Of a stretch of DNA of 64,000 nt, positions 7,459 to 15,830 are shown piece after piece. Within the stretch, counting starts at the first letter, position 1. The number at the start of each line of letters is the position of its first letter. This DNA comes from Nocardia yamanashiensis NBRC 100130 (GTDB lineage: Bacteria; Actinomycetota; Actinomycetes; Mycobacteriales; Mycobacteriaceae), in contig NZ_BDCD01000006.1 in the NCBI RefSeq assembly GCF_001613325.1, positions 1-64,000 on the forward strand. The letters are read 5' to 3'. The notes below the pieces were generated by a model. That model made no database searches. It was not told where the DNA came from and saw nothing but the letters and a program-made list of their open reading frames with translations. Both the position numbers and the translations under genes were made by a program.

Positions 7459-9521
7459 AAATCTTGACCGTACTGGCGATTCTGCGCCCCCGCCACGTCG
7501 CGGCCGCCGCACTGCTGCTCGCACTCTGCGGTGCGATCAGCGCGCTGCTGGTCGCGCCGAAACTGACCGCCTCACTTGCCGATTACGACGATCCCGGCTC
7601 CGAGTTCGCCGCCTCGGTGGCCGATTACACCGCGCGCACCGGCATCGATCCGGAGCAGGGACTGCAGATCCTGGTCCAGTGCGCGCCCGCCGGTGAGCAC
7701 CTGTGCCCCGAGGTCAGCGCGGCGCGCACCGCTCTACAAGGCAGTGCGCACGTGGTACGGGTGCTGGATTTCGAGACGACCCACGACCCGCGCATGCTCT
7801 CCACCGACCGAACCCGCGGATACCTGCTCGTGGCCCTCGATGCCGCGAGCGGTGCGGACTCCGGCCTGCTCGACGCGGTGCGTGCCAAGCTCGGCGAACA
7901 ACCGGCCCTACGTGATCGGGTCTTGGTGGGCGGACCGACCGTCGCCAATCACGACACCGCGACCATCTCTACTCAAGACCTGTTCATCGCCGAAATGGTC
8001 GCCTTCCCGCTGCTGGCGCTGGCTCTCTTCTTCGTCTTCCGCGGCGCGGTCGCCGCGGCACTGCCGCTGGTGGGAGCAGGCTTCAGCATTGCGACTACCT
8101 TCCTCGCGCTCTTCGCCTTCCAGCAAGCGCTCCAATTGTCCACATTCGCACTGAATTTGATGACCGCACTAGGGACCGGACTGGCGATCGATTTCAGTTT
8201 GCTGATCGTGTCGCGATACCGGGAAGAAAGGGCCGGCGCGAATACGGCGGCCGCCATCGTCGCCGCAATGAACAGCGCGGGGCGCACCGTACTCTTCAGC
8301 GGACTCACCGTCATGTCCGCCCTCGCCACCCTGTGCGTGTTTCCGCAACGCTTCCTCTATTCGATGGGCTTGGCCGGTATCGCGCTCACAGCCGCCTGCC
8401 TGCTGTTCTCGCTGCTTGTGCTGCCGGCGGTCCTGATGCTGCTCGGCGATCGCATCGACGCGCTCGGCGGGCGACGCGAAAAACCCACCGAACACCGATG
8501 GCTCCGATGGAGCGGGTACGTCGGCCGCCGTCCGGCCCGCATCGCGACACTCGGTCTGATGCTGTTGCTCCTGCTGGCCGCACCGGCCCTGGGCGCACGA
8601 CTCCAGGGCTACGACACCGACGTCCTGCCCACGAACTCCGATGCGTACCAGGTGACTTCGGCATTGCGATCCGACTTCGACCACGCCGACGCCGCACTGA
8701 CCGTCATGCTCGCATCCACTGAGTCCGCCGAGCGCGCCGCACAACTGCTCGCCACGCAATCGGGCATCGTCCGCGTCGACCCACCCACGTCGCTGCCCGA
8801 CGGCTCCAGCCTGCTCGAGGCGAGCATCGACGCTTCGCCGACCGCACCGCGCGCCCGCGAAATCCTCACCGGGGTACGCGCGGCGTTCCCCGACGCGGTG
8901 ATCTTCGGTGAAGTCGCACGGTTCGATTCGCTCCTGCGCAGTCTCAGCACCCGATTGCCTTACGTGGCACTGCTGCTCATCCTGGTGAGCGGACTGTTCC
9001 TGGGAATGCTCACCCGTTCGGTGGTGATCCCGATCAAGAACGCGATTATCGCGGCACTCACCTTGTGCGCCACTCTCGGCGTACTCGTCCTGGTCTTCCA
9101 GCACACCCCGATGGGCGGGCTGCAAAGCCTCGAAGTCAGTTCGCTGGTCATCGTCGGCGTACTGGCCTACGGCCTCTCCACCGACTACGCCTCATTCCTG
9201 TTCCATCGCATGACCGAGGCCAGGCAGCGGGGCGCAACCCCCAAGGAGGCTGTCACCCAGGGACTTTCACGAACCGGCCCACTGGTGACCGCCGCGGCCC
9301 TGCTGCTGCTCATCCCCCTGGGCGCGCTGGTCACCTCCAGGCTCGCCCCGGTGCAAATGCTCGGATTCGGCGCCGCCTTCGCAATTCTGCTCGACGCGAC
9401 ACTGGTACGGGTGCTGCTGGTGCCATCCCTGATGAATCTGCTGGGTTCCTACAACTGGTGGCCCTCTGCGCTCGCCTCCGCAGGACCCGCTCCAGAAGCG
9501 ATGACGATAGCGCGCCGATGA
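7455..9521 (+). CDS. MMPL family (RND) transporter
   Basis: A 688-residue RND-superfamily membrane protein of the MMPL type. It has an N-terminal helix, an extracytoplasmic loop, a block of about five helices (around residues 165-330), a second loop, and a second helix block near the C terminus, in the usual two-fold repeat with about 12 segments. The ending with a Trp-Trp-Pro motif (NWWPS) is typical of MmpL proteins. The ATG overlaps the KAS III stop as ATGA; a longer in-frame start upstream is ignored. MMPL proteins export lipids and siderophores in mycolic-acid bacteria, so this is the likely exporter of the cluster's product, driven by proton flow. Confidence 0.9.
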   Translation: MKILTVLAILRPRHVAAAALLLALCGAISALLVAPKLTASLADYDDPGSEFAASVADYTARTGIDPEQGLQILVQCAPAGEHLCPEVSAARTALQGSAHVVRVLDFETTHDPRMLSTDRTRGYLLVALDAASGADSGLLDAVRAKLGEQPALRDRVLVGGPTVANHDTATISTQDLFIAEMVAFPLLALALFFVFRGAVAAALPLVGAGFSIATTFLALFAFQQALQLSTFALNLMTALGTGLAIDFSLLIVSRYREERAGANTAAAIVAAMNSAGRTVLFSGLTVMSALATLCVFPQRFLYSMGLAGIALTAACLLFSLLVLPAVLMLLGDRIDALGGRREKPTEHRWLRWSGYVGRRPARIATLGLMLLLLLAAPALGARLQGYDTDVLPTNSDAYQVTSALRSDFDHADAALTVMLASTESAERAAQLLATQSGIVRVDPPTSLPDGSSLLEASIDASPTAPRAREILTGVRAAFPDAVIFGEVARFDSLLRSLSTRLPYVALLLILVSGLFLGMLTRSVVIPIKNAIIAALTLCATLGVLVLVFQHTPMGGLQSLEVSSLVIVGVLAYGLSTDYASFLFHRMTEARQRGATPKEAVTQGLSRTGPLVTAAALLLLIPLGALVTSRLAPVQMLGFGAAFAILLDATLVRVLLVPSLMNLLGSYNWWPSALASAGPAPEAMTIARR

Positions 9522-9647
9522 TCGCTGTGTCGGCACCCCAGCGAACGCAGCCGTCCCACACCTACGCCAGAAAGGAGCAACGGGGTCCAATCTGCGCCGA
9601 GAACTCATGGGGCCCACGCACGGTGACCACGACCCAGTGCGAGCGTG

Positions 9648-9854
9648 TCAGTCGGCGGGTGGGCGCGTGATCGGCTCGGTTCGGCGATGCCGGCCGGCCG
9701 GGGCCGCCGGGGGCAGCCATACCGACGGAAGTCGCAGGGTCGGGGCGTCGAGGCAGGAGTTGAGGTAGTCGCGGAAGGCTTCGAGTGTGCCGTAGCGGGC
9801 CAGGATCTGTCCCAGCAGCTGTTGTGCGTCGGTACTGAGAATCCGCTGCTGCAT
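9648..9854 (-). CDS. Small hypothetical protein
   Basis: A possible 68-residue protein from an ATG (MQQRILS). The first half looks helical and protein-like (TDAQQLLGQILARYGTLE), the C terminus is proline- and arginine-rich. A longer in-frame start 24 codons upstream exists. No family is recognised. A GGGGAG stretch lies upstream of the chosen start. It stands alone, convergent with the MMPL gene, and could be a chance ORF in a GC-rich gap. Confidence 0.4.
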   Translation of the reverse strand: MQQRILSTDAQQLLGQILARYGTLEAFRDYLNSCLDAPTLRLPSVWLPPAAPAGRHRRTEPITRPPAD

Positions 9855-10144
9855 CCGGTGGTCTCCCCGCTCTGTGCCCTGACGTTGTGGATCGACATGT
9901 GTGCAGGCATTCTGCCCCACCGACACCAGCTACCGCCGGGATATCTGTGACTCCGGAAGGTCGGTTTCACGCCAAAACGCGCCATTCATCCGGTATTCGC
10001 GCCGCTCGGGTCCCGCTTTCGGAATAACGTCGCAGACGGGGAATCCTCGACGGGCTTGCGTCTTGCGCGGATACGGTTATCGAGGCGCAGTCACGTTTCG
10101 GATTCCTCCGGACGCCACCGCGTTTCGTCCCGCGGCGGCGTCCC
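9855..10144. other. Intergenic stretch
   Basis: Between the small minus-strand ORF and the hairpin after the DUF397 gene. Reading frames here have poor composition and no recognisable domain; it probably holds the promoter of the small ORF and nothing else that I can see. Confidence 0.4.
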
Positions 10145-10182
10145 GGTGTCCCGCTCGACGCCGCCCGCTAGAGCGGGACACC
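10145..10182. terminator. Hairpin terminator after the HTH/DUF397 pair
   Basis: A perfect 12-bp inverted repeat, GGTGTCCCGCTC and its complement, with a 14-base loop. It lies about 60 bases past the stop of the minus-strand DUF397 gene. There is no clear U tract, as is common in actinobacteria, so termination is likely but not certain. Confidence 0.5.
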
Positions 10183-10243
10183 AGCGCGAATGGAGGGGAG
10201 ACTGATCGGTGGCGGCCCGCCGGGCAGGGCGAGTCGCCGCCGA

Positions 10244-10438
10244 TCAGTCGAGGACGCTCACCGCGAACGAAAGGAAGTCATCCCACGCCTCGCCGGAGAA
10301 CCAGAGTTCGGGGCCGCCGGGGTGTTTGGAATCCCTTACTCCCACTTCACCGACGGTATGGCAGACCTCGACGCACTCCTGGACTCCCTGGCTGTAGCTG
10401 CTTTTGAACCACCCGGCGTGGGCTGGGTTCACGTTCAC
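10244..10438 (-). CDS. DUF397 domain protein
   Basis: A 64-residue DUF397 protein. The hallmark WFKSSYS near the N terminus, a central CVEV segment, VRDSKHPGGPEL and a terminal W..F motif are all present. In actinomycetes DUF397 proteins are encoded beside HTH regulators with a DUF5753 domain and act as their small partner, proposed to form an antitoxin-like or developmental switch (Scr1/Scr2 type). Its start overlaps the stop of the HTH gene by four bases, so the two are translated together. A second, independent pair of the same kind lies about 14 kb away. Confidence 0.92.
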   Translation of the reverse strand: MNVNPAHAGWFKSSYSQGVQECVEVCHTVGEVGVRDSKHPGGPELWFSGEAWDDFLSFAVSVLD

Positions 10439-11316
10439 GCTTCGTACTCCTTCGCGATCCTTCTCAGCAGCAGCCGACTGTCCTCCGGGGTCGATGCCGC
10501 GTCGTGGAGTGCTGCCGATACCGCACGATAGCGCTCGAGGTCGGACTCTTTCTGCAGATAGATGTCGGCTGTGAGAACGCTCTCGAGATAGACGACGGGA
10601 GGCTCGACCGGGCGGCCCTTGCTGTCCACACCGAAGTCGAGAATCACGAACGGGCCCGGGAGCAGCCCCATGGGGATACCTGCACCGAATGGGAGGACGC
10701 GCAGTTCGATGTTGGGGCGGGTGCCGGCATCGGCCAAGTGGCGTAATTGTTTTGCCATGATTCGCGGGTCACCGACCAAGCGCCGCAAAGCGGATTCATG
10801 GAGGACGACGTCGAACGCGACGGGCGTGGTCTTCCGGGTCACGATCACCTGTCGCCGCAGCCGCAGGTCGACGAATCGGCGGATTTCCGCATCGGGCGCG
10901 TCCCGCAGATGATTTCGAGTCATCGTCCAGGCGTAGTCGGGCGTCTGCAGCAGGCCGGGAACCAGTTCCTGGTATGAAACCAGCTGTCTTGCTGCGGCTT
11001 CCAGGCCGACATAGTGGTCGAAACGGCCGGGAATGGGGTCACCGTATTCCTGGTACCAGGTCTTCGCTGCGGCTTGCTCGGCGAGGCGCTTCATCGCGGC
11101 GGTGTCCTCGGCGGAACGCTCGTAGATCTCGCAGAGGTGCGCGACGATTCGGACGCGCACCTTGTCAGCGGTGCCCTTCTCCAGCCGGTGCAGTGTGGAT
11201 GTTCCGATCTCCACGACCTTGGCCGCCTGCGCCATGGTCATACCGACCTCGTCGCGGTACTGACGCAGGAATCTCCCGAGCTGGCGGCGCGGCAGGGTGC
11301 TGTCTTCGTCGGCCAC
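10435..11316 (-). CDS. XRE/HTH regulator with DUF5753 (Scr1-type)
   Basis: A 293-residue regulator. An N-terminal helix-turn-helix (about residues 12-66, with TMAQAAKVVEIGTSTLHRLE) is followed by the DUF5753 domain (about 95-285), recognisable from the YVGLEAAARQLVSYQ and PGLLQTPDYA segments. It pairs with the downstream DUF397 gene by an ATGA overlap. Proteins of this class are abundant in Streptomyces and Nocardia and influence development or secondary metabolism; the target here is unknown. Its promoter should lie in the 214-base gap to the divergent small ORF. Confidence 0.92.
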   Translation of the reverse strand: MADEDSTLPRRQLGRFLRQYRDEVGMTMAQAAKVVEIGTSTLHRLEKGTADKVRVRIVAHLCEIYERSAEDTAAMKRLAEQAAAKTWYQEYGDPIPGRFDHYVGLEAAARQLVSYQELVPGLLQTPDYAWTMTRNHLRDAPDAEIRRFVDLRLRRQVIVTRKTTPVAFDVVLHESALRRLVGDPRIMAKQLRHLADAGTRPNIELRVLPFGAGIPMGLLPGPFVILDFGVDSKGRPVEPPVVYLESVLTADIYLQKESDLERYRAVSAALHDAASTPEDSRLLLRRIAKEYEA

Positions 11317-11530
11317 CGCTGGTTACCCCCCCCAGGTACCGGAAAGGCTGGACCGCATCGAACGAAATCAGTGTGGCACCGAAACCGGAAACGCACCTGG
11401 GGAAATGGCAATTCTCGTTTGGAATTCCAAGAACCACTAGCTGCCGCCCACCTGCGGTGATGTCGTACTTCCGTACCGCCACACCGCGTTCCGGCCGGGT
11501 GGGAACGCTCACAACCCGAGGGGTTTCACG

Positions 11531-11734
11531 ATGCTGTCCGCTGCCATTCAGCTTGTTCTCGTCAGTGCCGCCGTACTCGCCTGCCTAGCCGTGATCGTCT
11601 GGGGGATCTCCGCCGACCATGCCCAAAACCCGCCCGCGCCAACGGATTCGTTCCTGGTCGTGGGCGGGCGGCGATTCCATCAGGTCCCGGTCGGCAACAC
11701 CCGCCGCCTCCGCGGCCGGCATCGAGCCGGGTGA
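11531..11734 (+). CDS. Small single-pass membrane protein, putative
   Basis: A possible 67-residue protein with one strong hydrophobic segment at about residues 5-28 followed by a short polar, arginine-rich tail. GAGGGG lies about seven bases before the ATG. It diverges from the HTH/DUF397 pair, and another small ORF starts four bases after its stop. No family is recognised. The clear transmembrane segment and ribosome site favour a real gene, but its length leaves doubt. Confidence 0.42.
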   Translation: MLSAAIQLVLVSAAVLACLAVIVWGISADHAQNPPAPTDSFLVVGGRRFHQVPVGNTRRLRGRHRAG

Positions 11735-11738
11735 CGGC

Positions 11739-11969
11739 ATGTACTCGCGGCTCACTCACTACCGCATCCCGGCCACTGTTCAGCTGAGCCCCATCACCGT
11801 GAAATGTCTGCTGTGGCGGCACCGGAATTGCGTCGAAGGCGACTCTCCCGCCCCCTCACCGGTTTCGTGCAACGCCAAGCGGCAACTCGTCACGATGCAT
11901 CGCGACAACGCCTGGACCTGGCCGCTCCCGGCCCCCGATGATCGGGGCACCGTTCGCCCGTCCGGTTGA
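11739..11969 (+). CDS. Small hypothetical protein, putative
   Basis: A possible 76-residue ORF directly after the small membrane protein ORF, with GGGTGACGGC just before the ATG. It has no recognisable domain and its composition is mixed (three Cys, two Trp). It is convergent with the FetB-like permease gene, ending about 13 bases from that gene's stop. It could be a chance ORF. Confidence 0.3.
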   Translation: MYSRLTHYRIPATVQLSPITVKCLLWRHRNCVEGDSPAPSPVSCNAKRQLVTMHRDNAWTWPLPAPDDRGTVRPSG

Positions 11970-11982
11970 GCACACCGGCGAT

Positions 11983-12726
11983 TTACATCTGGTCGGCCAG
12001 CCGATGCACCCGGCCGCGCGCCACGAGTTCGACGGTGGTGGCCACCGCGCACGATTGCGCCAGCAGCAGGCCTACCAGGACCAGGATCTGGACGGCGGCG
12101 GCTTGGACGGCGGAGCCGCTGGCGAGGAGCACGCCGACGAAAGCGCCGGGGAGGGTGACCAATCCGACGGTGCGGGTCTGGTCGACGCCGGGGAGCAGGG
12201 CGGTGGTCGCGGTCGGGCGGATGATTTCGAGGCGGGCGTCGCGGTCGGTGAAGCCCAGGCTCATCGCGGCCTCGACTTCACCGCGGCGCAGTTCCAGGGT
12301 GTCGAGGGCGGCTTTGGCGGACAGCGAGGTGGCGGTCATGGCGCCGCCGAGGACTATTCCGCCGATGGGGACGATCGCGACGCCGGTGAGGGGAACGACG
12401 CCGCTGATCAGCATGGCGGGCAGGGTGGTGAGGGTTCCTGTGGCGAGCGCGAGTGTCAGCCAGCTCGCGGATCTGCCCGCGCGGGCCCGGCGTGCCGAGG
12501 TGACCGCGGCGGCGCCGAACATGACCGCCAGCACCAGCAGTGATGACCAGAGGTGGGCCAGCGCGGCGGCGAGTACGAGTGCGACGACGGCCAATTGGAG
12601 GACGGCGCGGGCGGCTGCTGTCGGGGCGGTACTGATCGGGCCGAGTCCGGCGAGCCGGTAGACCAGCGCCGTGGCCAGTACCAGGACCGTGCACAGGATG
12701 ATCAGTCCGGCATCGGGTGTCACCAC
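11983..12726 (-). CDS. FetB/YbbM-like ABC transporter permease
   Basis: A 247-residue integral membrane protein of the UPF0014 (FetB/YbbM) family with about seven transmembrane segments. The family signature regions are visible: PIGGIVLGGAMTATSL in the middle, LELRRGEVEAAMSLGFTDRDA, and LLPGVDQTRTVGLVTLPGAF. In E. coli FetB works with the ATPase FetA in iron export under oxidative stress. No FetA-like ATPase lies beside it here; the preceding gene is a PAP2 phosphatase whose stop is five bases away, so the two are likely one operon. The start is one of two adjacent GTG codons; a much longer in-frame extension lies inside the phosphatase gene and is rejected. Confidence 0.85.
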   Translation of the reverse strand: MVTPDAGLIILCTVLVLATALVYRLAGLGPISTAPTAAARAVLQLAVVALVLAAALAHLWSSLLVLAVMFGAAAVTSARRARAGRSASWLTLALATGTLTTLPAMLISGVVPLTGVAIVPIGGIVLGGAMTATSLSAKAALDTLELRRGEVEAAMSLGFTDRDARLEIIRPTATTALLPGVDQTRTVGLVTLPGAFVGVLLASGSAVQAAAVQILVLVGLLLAQSCAVATTVELVARGRVHRLADQM

Positions 12727-12731
12727 GGTGT

Positions 12732-13589
12732 TCAGGCCGCACCTTCGATTCGGGGCTCGTCGGCGGAGCTCACCTGGGTGCGGCGCTGCCACCTGATCTC
12801 CATCCTTCGGTATCCGAGCAGGCAGATGCCGAGCCAGAGTGCGCCGAGCAGCCAGCCGCCGAGCACATCGGTGGTCCAGTGCACGCCCAGATACAGGCGG
12901 GAGAGTCCCACCGCGAGAACGAATATCGCCGCCGGTATTGCCACGGCGAGCCGGGCGCGCCGGGTACGCAGCAGGCTCACCACGACGATGGTGACCGCAC
13001 CGACCACCACGAAGGACCCGAGGCTGTGGCCGGAGGGGAACGCCGGGTTCGTCACCTCCACCAGGTGATCGGCGACCGGCGGCCGGGCTCGGCCGACGGA
13101 CCGCTTGCCGAGGTAGGACAGCCACGATCCGCCGATGCCCGCGACCACCACGAACAGCGCGGGCAGTCGATGGCCGAACCAGAGCAGCGCCACGCTCACG
13201 GTCAGGGCCACGAGCGTCATCGCCGCGCCGCCGCCCAGGTCGCTGACGGTCCGCATGGCGGAGGTCAGAGCCGCCGATCGGTGATCGACCATCCAGTCGA
13301 GAACAGGCTGATCGACCCGCTTGGTGTGCCCGGCAACGACATTCAAGGTGAGCGCGGCCAGCACGGCCGCCGTGGCCACCAACAGCAGCACCGGAACGGT
13401 CACCAGGCGCAACGGTGCGTTGTCGGCGCTCGCCGTGACGAGATGGATCCACGACCGCCCCTCGGCCCTCGCCGAGCGCCGTCGGCTTCCGGCCGGGGCG
13501 GTGTCCGCGCGCTCAGTCTCAGGCACCTGGGCCACCCCCGTGAAGGTATCCGCCTGTGCGTTGAACACGGGGATTTTGACCGCAGCCAA
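12732..13589 (-). CDS. PAP2 family membrane phosphatase
   Basis: A 285-residue membrane phosphatase of the PAP2 family. After a cytoplasmic N-terminal stretch of about 55 residues come about six transmembrane segments. All three acid-phosphatase motifs are present: KRSVGRARP, PSGHS, and SRLYLGVHWTTD with the catalytic histidines. Members dephosphorylate lipid phosphates such as undecaprenyl pyrophosphate, phosphatidate or phosphatidylglycerophosphate at the outer face. The extended hydrophilic N terminus is longer than in most members and a downstream start is possible. It is followed closely by the FetB-like permease gene. Confidence 0.9.
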   Translation of the reverse strand: MAAVKIPVFNAQADTFTGVAQVPETERADTAPAGSRRRSARAEGRSWIHLVTASADNAPLRLVTVPVLLLVATAAVLAALTLNVVAGHTKRVDQPVLDWMVDHRSAALTSAMRTVSDLGGGAAMTLVALTVSVALLWFGHRLPALFVVVAGIGGSWLSYLGKRSVGRARPPVADHLVEVTNPAFPSGHSLGSFVVVGAVTIVVVSLLRTRRARLAVAIPAAIFVLAVGLSRLYLGVHWTTDVLGGWLLGALWLGICLLGYRRMEIRWQRRTQVSSADEPRIEGAA

Positions 13590-13729
13590 GTGGGCGTCCG
13601 CAACGAAGCGGCGTCCGCGTGTGCACGCCGGGTTCTCGATCTAGTCGGTATCCCATCCCGGCCATTGTGTCCCAGCCGCTGGCACGATCGACACCGAGGT
13701 GATCGATGCCGCAGTATGTGGATCGCGGG

Positions 13730-13870
13730 CGTGCCGGTCGATCAAGGGTGTAATGGCGGGCGACCATGGTCATGTCGTGGCTGACGACAAGAACCGCGGT
13801 ATGGCGAATGATCGGCAATGCTCGAGCAAGTCCATGATCGACGCGGCCGTGGCGGCATCCAGGCGTCGGG
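13730..13870 (-). pseudogene. Relic of the C-terminal half of an oligopeptide-type ABC ATPase
   Basis: This short stretch clearly resembles the region of the intact double ATPase gene that encodes the end of its second nucleotide-binding domain. In one minus frame it reads LDAATAASIMDLLEHCR, and in another HTAVLVVSHDMTMVARHY, against SALDSATAAAIMDLLEHCR and NTALLVISHDMAVVARHC in the intact gene. The two pieces are in different frames, so an indel has occurred, and nothing else of the gene remains. It lies about 0.7 kb from the intact copy, with a small membrane-protein gene between, and suggests an old tandem duplication followed by decay. Confidence 0.75.
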
Positions 13871-13923
13871 ACCTCCAGGATCTTGGGGTGGCGGGCACGC
13901 CGAGTAGCCCGGATCATGGCGGC

Positions 13924-14352
13924 ATGACCGGGTGGGGACTGGTGGTACTCGCGCCTATCGCTGCGATCACCGCCGCACTGACAAACGCCTACGTTTCCCG
14001 CACCAAGGCGGAGAAGCCGATCAGCGATCTACACGCCACGCTTGCAACCCTGACCATGACACTTTCGGACCTGCCTGCGGAGGCATCCGGTCGGGAGCCT
14101 GTTGTGGCCGCAATCGCCCAGGTGACATATCAATTGGAGCGACAGCATCGCCTACTGAGCATGCGTGAAGAGGCGCTCGAGCGTGCCCGCTCGTCCGTGA
14201 AGGGCCTTCTCGTCCTTTCGTGCGTTTGGCTGCTTTTCGGGGTGGTCGGCTCGCACGGCGACGTTTCGGTGATGCTGTCCGATCCTGGGTTCTTTCAATG
14301 GGGAGCCTTTTTCATGATTTCCGGGCTGATACTCGGCAGGTTCGACGCATGA
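13924..14352 (+). CDS. Hypothetical membrane protein
   Basis: A 142-residue protein with an N-terminal transmembrane segment (about residues 4-24), a long helical region rich in charged residues that could form a coiled coil (about 28-92), and two C-terminal transmembrane segments (about 97-113 and 124-138). No family is recognised. The longest ORF starts 75 codons upstream but runs antisense through the ABC ATPase relic, so the ATG at MTGWGL is preferred. It lies between the relic and the intact ATPase gene, on the opposite strand. Confidence 0.6.
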   Translation: MTGWGLVVLAPIAAITAALTNAYVSRTKAEKPISDLHATLATLTMTLSDLPAEASGREPVVAAIAQVTYQLERQHRLLSMREEALERARSSVKGLLVLSCVWLLFGVVGSHGDVSVMLSDPGFFQWGAFFMISGLILGRFDA

Positions 14353-14393
14353 GCTCGGTAGCAGGTGTTGAGCTGGGCCGGGCATCGGATCGG

Positions 14394-15830
14394 TCAAACC
14401 AGCAGGGATCGTGTTTCCGGAGCCGCCGGTGCGGCGAGCACGGCTGCCGTGTCGCCGCGTTCGACCACCCGGCCTGCGGCGAGAACCAGAATTCGGGTGC
14501 AATGGCGCGCGACGACGGCCATGTCGTGGCTGATGACGAGAAGTGCTGTGTTCCGGGTGGTTCGGCAGTGTTCGAGGAGGTCCATGATCGCCGCAGCGGT
14601 GGCGGAGTCCAGTGCCGAGGTGATTTCATCGCAGATGAGGACGTCCGGTTCGGCGGCGAGGGCGCGGGCGATGGCGACGCGTTGGCGTTGGCCGCCGGAC
14701 AGCTCGTCGGGGTATCGGTTCAACATCGATCGATCGAGGTCCACGTCGGCGAGCAGGTCGGCCGCGCGGTCAGTGATGGCCGGGCGCGCGGTCAGGCCGT
14801 TGAGCCGCAGAGGGCGCGCGAGTGTCTGCCCGACAGTGTGTTTCGGATTCAGGGTGGAGAGCGGATTCTGAGGGATCAACTGGACGCGGCGGCGGTCGCG
14901 TCGAGAGCGGCGCGCCTTTCCGACTGCCAGCCGGTGCCCATTCACTTCCAGCTCGCCGCGGGATTGGACATGGATACCTGCCAGCACCCGTGCCAAGGTC
15001 GTCTTTCCCGCACCGGACGGGCCGACCACCGCGACGGACTCGCCCGCCGCAAGGTCGACAGCGACGGACTCGAGCAAGGTTCGCCGCCCTGCCCAGGCAC
15101 GTAGGTCGTTGCTGCGCAACGCAATCGAGATGCCGGGGGCAGCGACACGAGCCTCCGGCGTAAAGCGCGCCGGCATCGGCCGGCTCGTTCCCAGTGGGAT
15201 CACGGTGTCGGCGACGCGATTCAGGACTTCGGTGTCGTGCCCCGAGACCAGTACCGTGACGCCGTGATCGGAGGCGAGTGACCGCAGCAGTTCAGCGATT
15301 TCGGTGCGCAGCTGTGCGTGTAGCCCCGCCAGCGGCTCGTCGACGATCAGGACGCCGACCTCGCGCACCATCGCGAGCGCGAGTGCCAATCGGCGTTGTT
15401 CGCCGCCGGACAGCTCGCCCGAACGCTTGCGCAGGCATTGCGCCGGCAAGCCCACGCGATCGAGTACACGGGCGGCGTCGGATCGCGGCCCTGCCTCGCG
15501 GAAGAGCGCATCGATGCGCATCCGCGGGTTCAGGGCGGCGCCGGGATCCTGGGTCACCAATGTGAGATGCCGACGGCGGAAACGCTGCAGCGCAGCCGAT
15601 CTCAGCGCGAACATGTCCTGGCCGTCGACATGCACCGTGCCTCCGGCGCGGACGGTGCCGGACGGCAGGTGCCCCAGGATCGCCCGCATCAGCGTGGTCT
15701 TACCGGATCCCGAAGGACCGGCCAGTGCGGTGACGCTACCGGCGGGCAGTAGCAGTGAGGTCGGGGCGAGCAGCTGAGCGCCGGCAGCCGAACGCACGCT
15801 GAGATTTTCGACGATCACCCGAGCGGTCAT
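14394..15830 (-). CDS. Fused double ATP-binding protein of an oligopeptide/nickel-type ABC importer
   Basis: A 478-residue protein with two complete nucleotide-binding domains, equivalent to DppD and DppF fused. First domain: Walker A GPSGSGKTT, signature LSGGEQRR, Walker B VLIVDEP and H-loop SGHD. Second domain: Walker A GPSGAGKTT, signature LSGGQRQR, Walker B VLICDE and H-loop ISHD. It energises import by the two permeases encoded just upstream, with an ATGA overlap at its start; a longer in-frame start inside the permease gene is rejected. The Walker B of the second half ends DEI rather than DEP. It is the last gene of the transporter operon. Confidence 0.92.
   Translation of the reverse strand: MTARVIVENLSVRSAAGAQLLAPTSLLLPAGSVTALAGPSGSGKTTLMRAILGHLPSGTVRAGGTVHVDGQDMFALRSAALQRFRRRHLTLVTQDPGAALNPRMRIDALFREAGPRSDAARVLDRVGLPAQCLRKRSGELSGGEQRRLALALAMVREVGVLIVDEPLAGLHAQLRTEIAELLRSLASDHGVTVLVSGHDTEVLNRVADTVIPLGTSRPMPARFTPEARVAAPGISIALRSNDLRAWAGRRTLLESVAVDLAAGESVAVVGPSGAGKTTLARVLAGIHVQSRGELEVNGHRLAVGKARRSRRDRRRVQLIPQNPLSTLNPKHTVGQTLARPLRLNGLTARPAITDRAADLLADVDLDRSMLNRYPDELSGGQRQRVAIARALAAEPDVLICDEITSALDSATAAAIMDLLEHCRTTRNTALLVISHDMAVVARHCTRILVLAAGRVVERGDTAAVLAAPAAPETRSLLV

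Noticed and set aside
12717..13784. Plus-strand ORF opposite the PAP2 gene
   Set aside because: Glycine/arginine/histidine-rich shadow across two real minus-strand genes.
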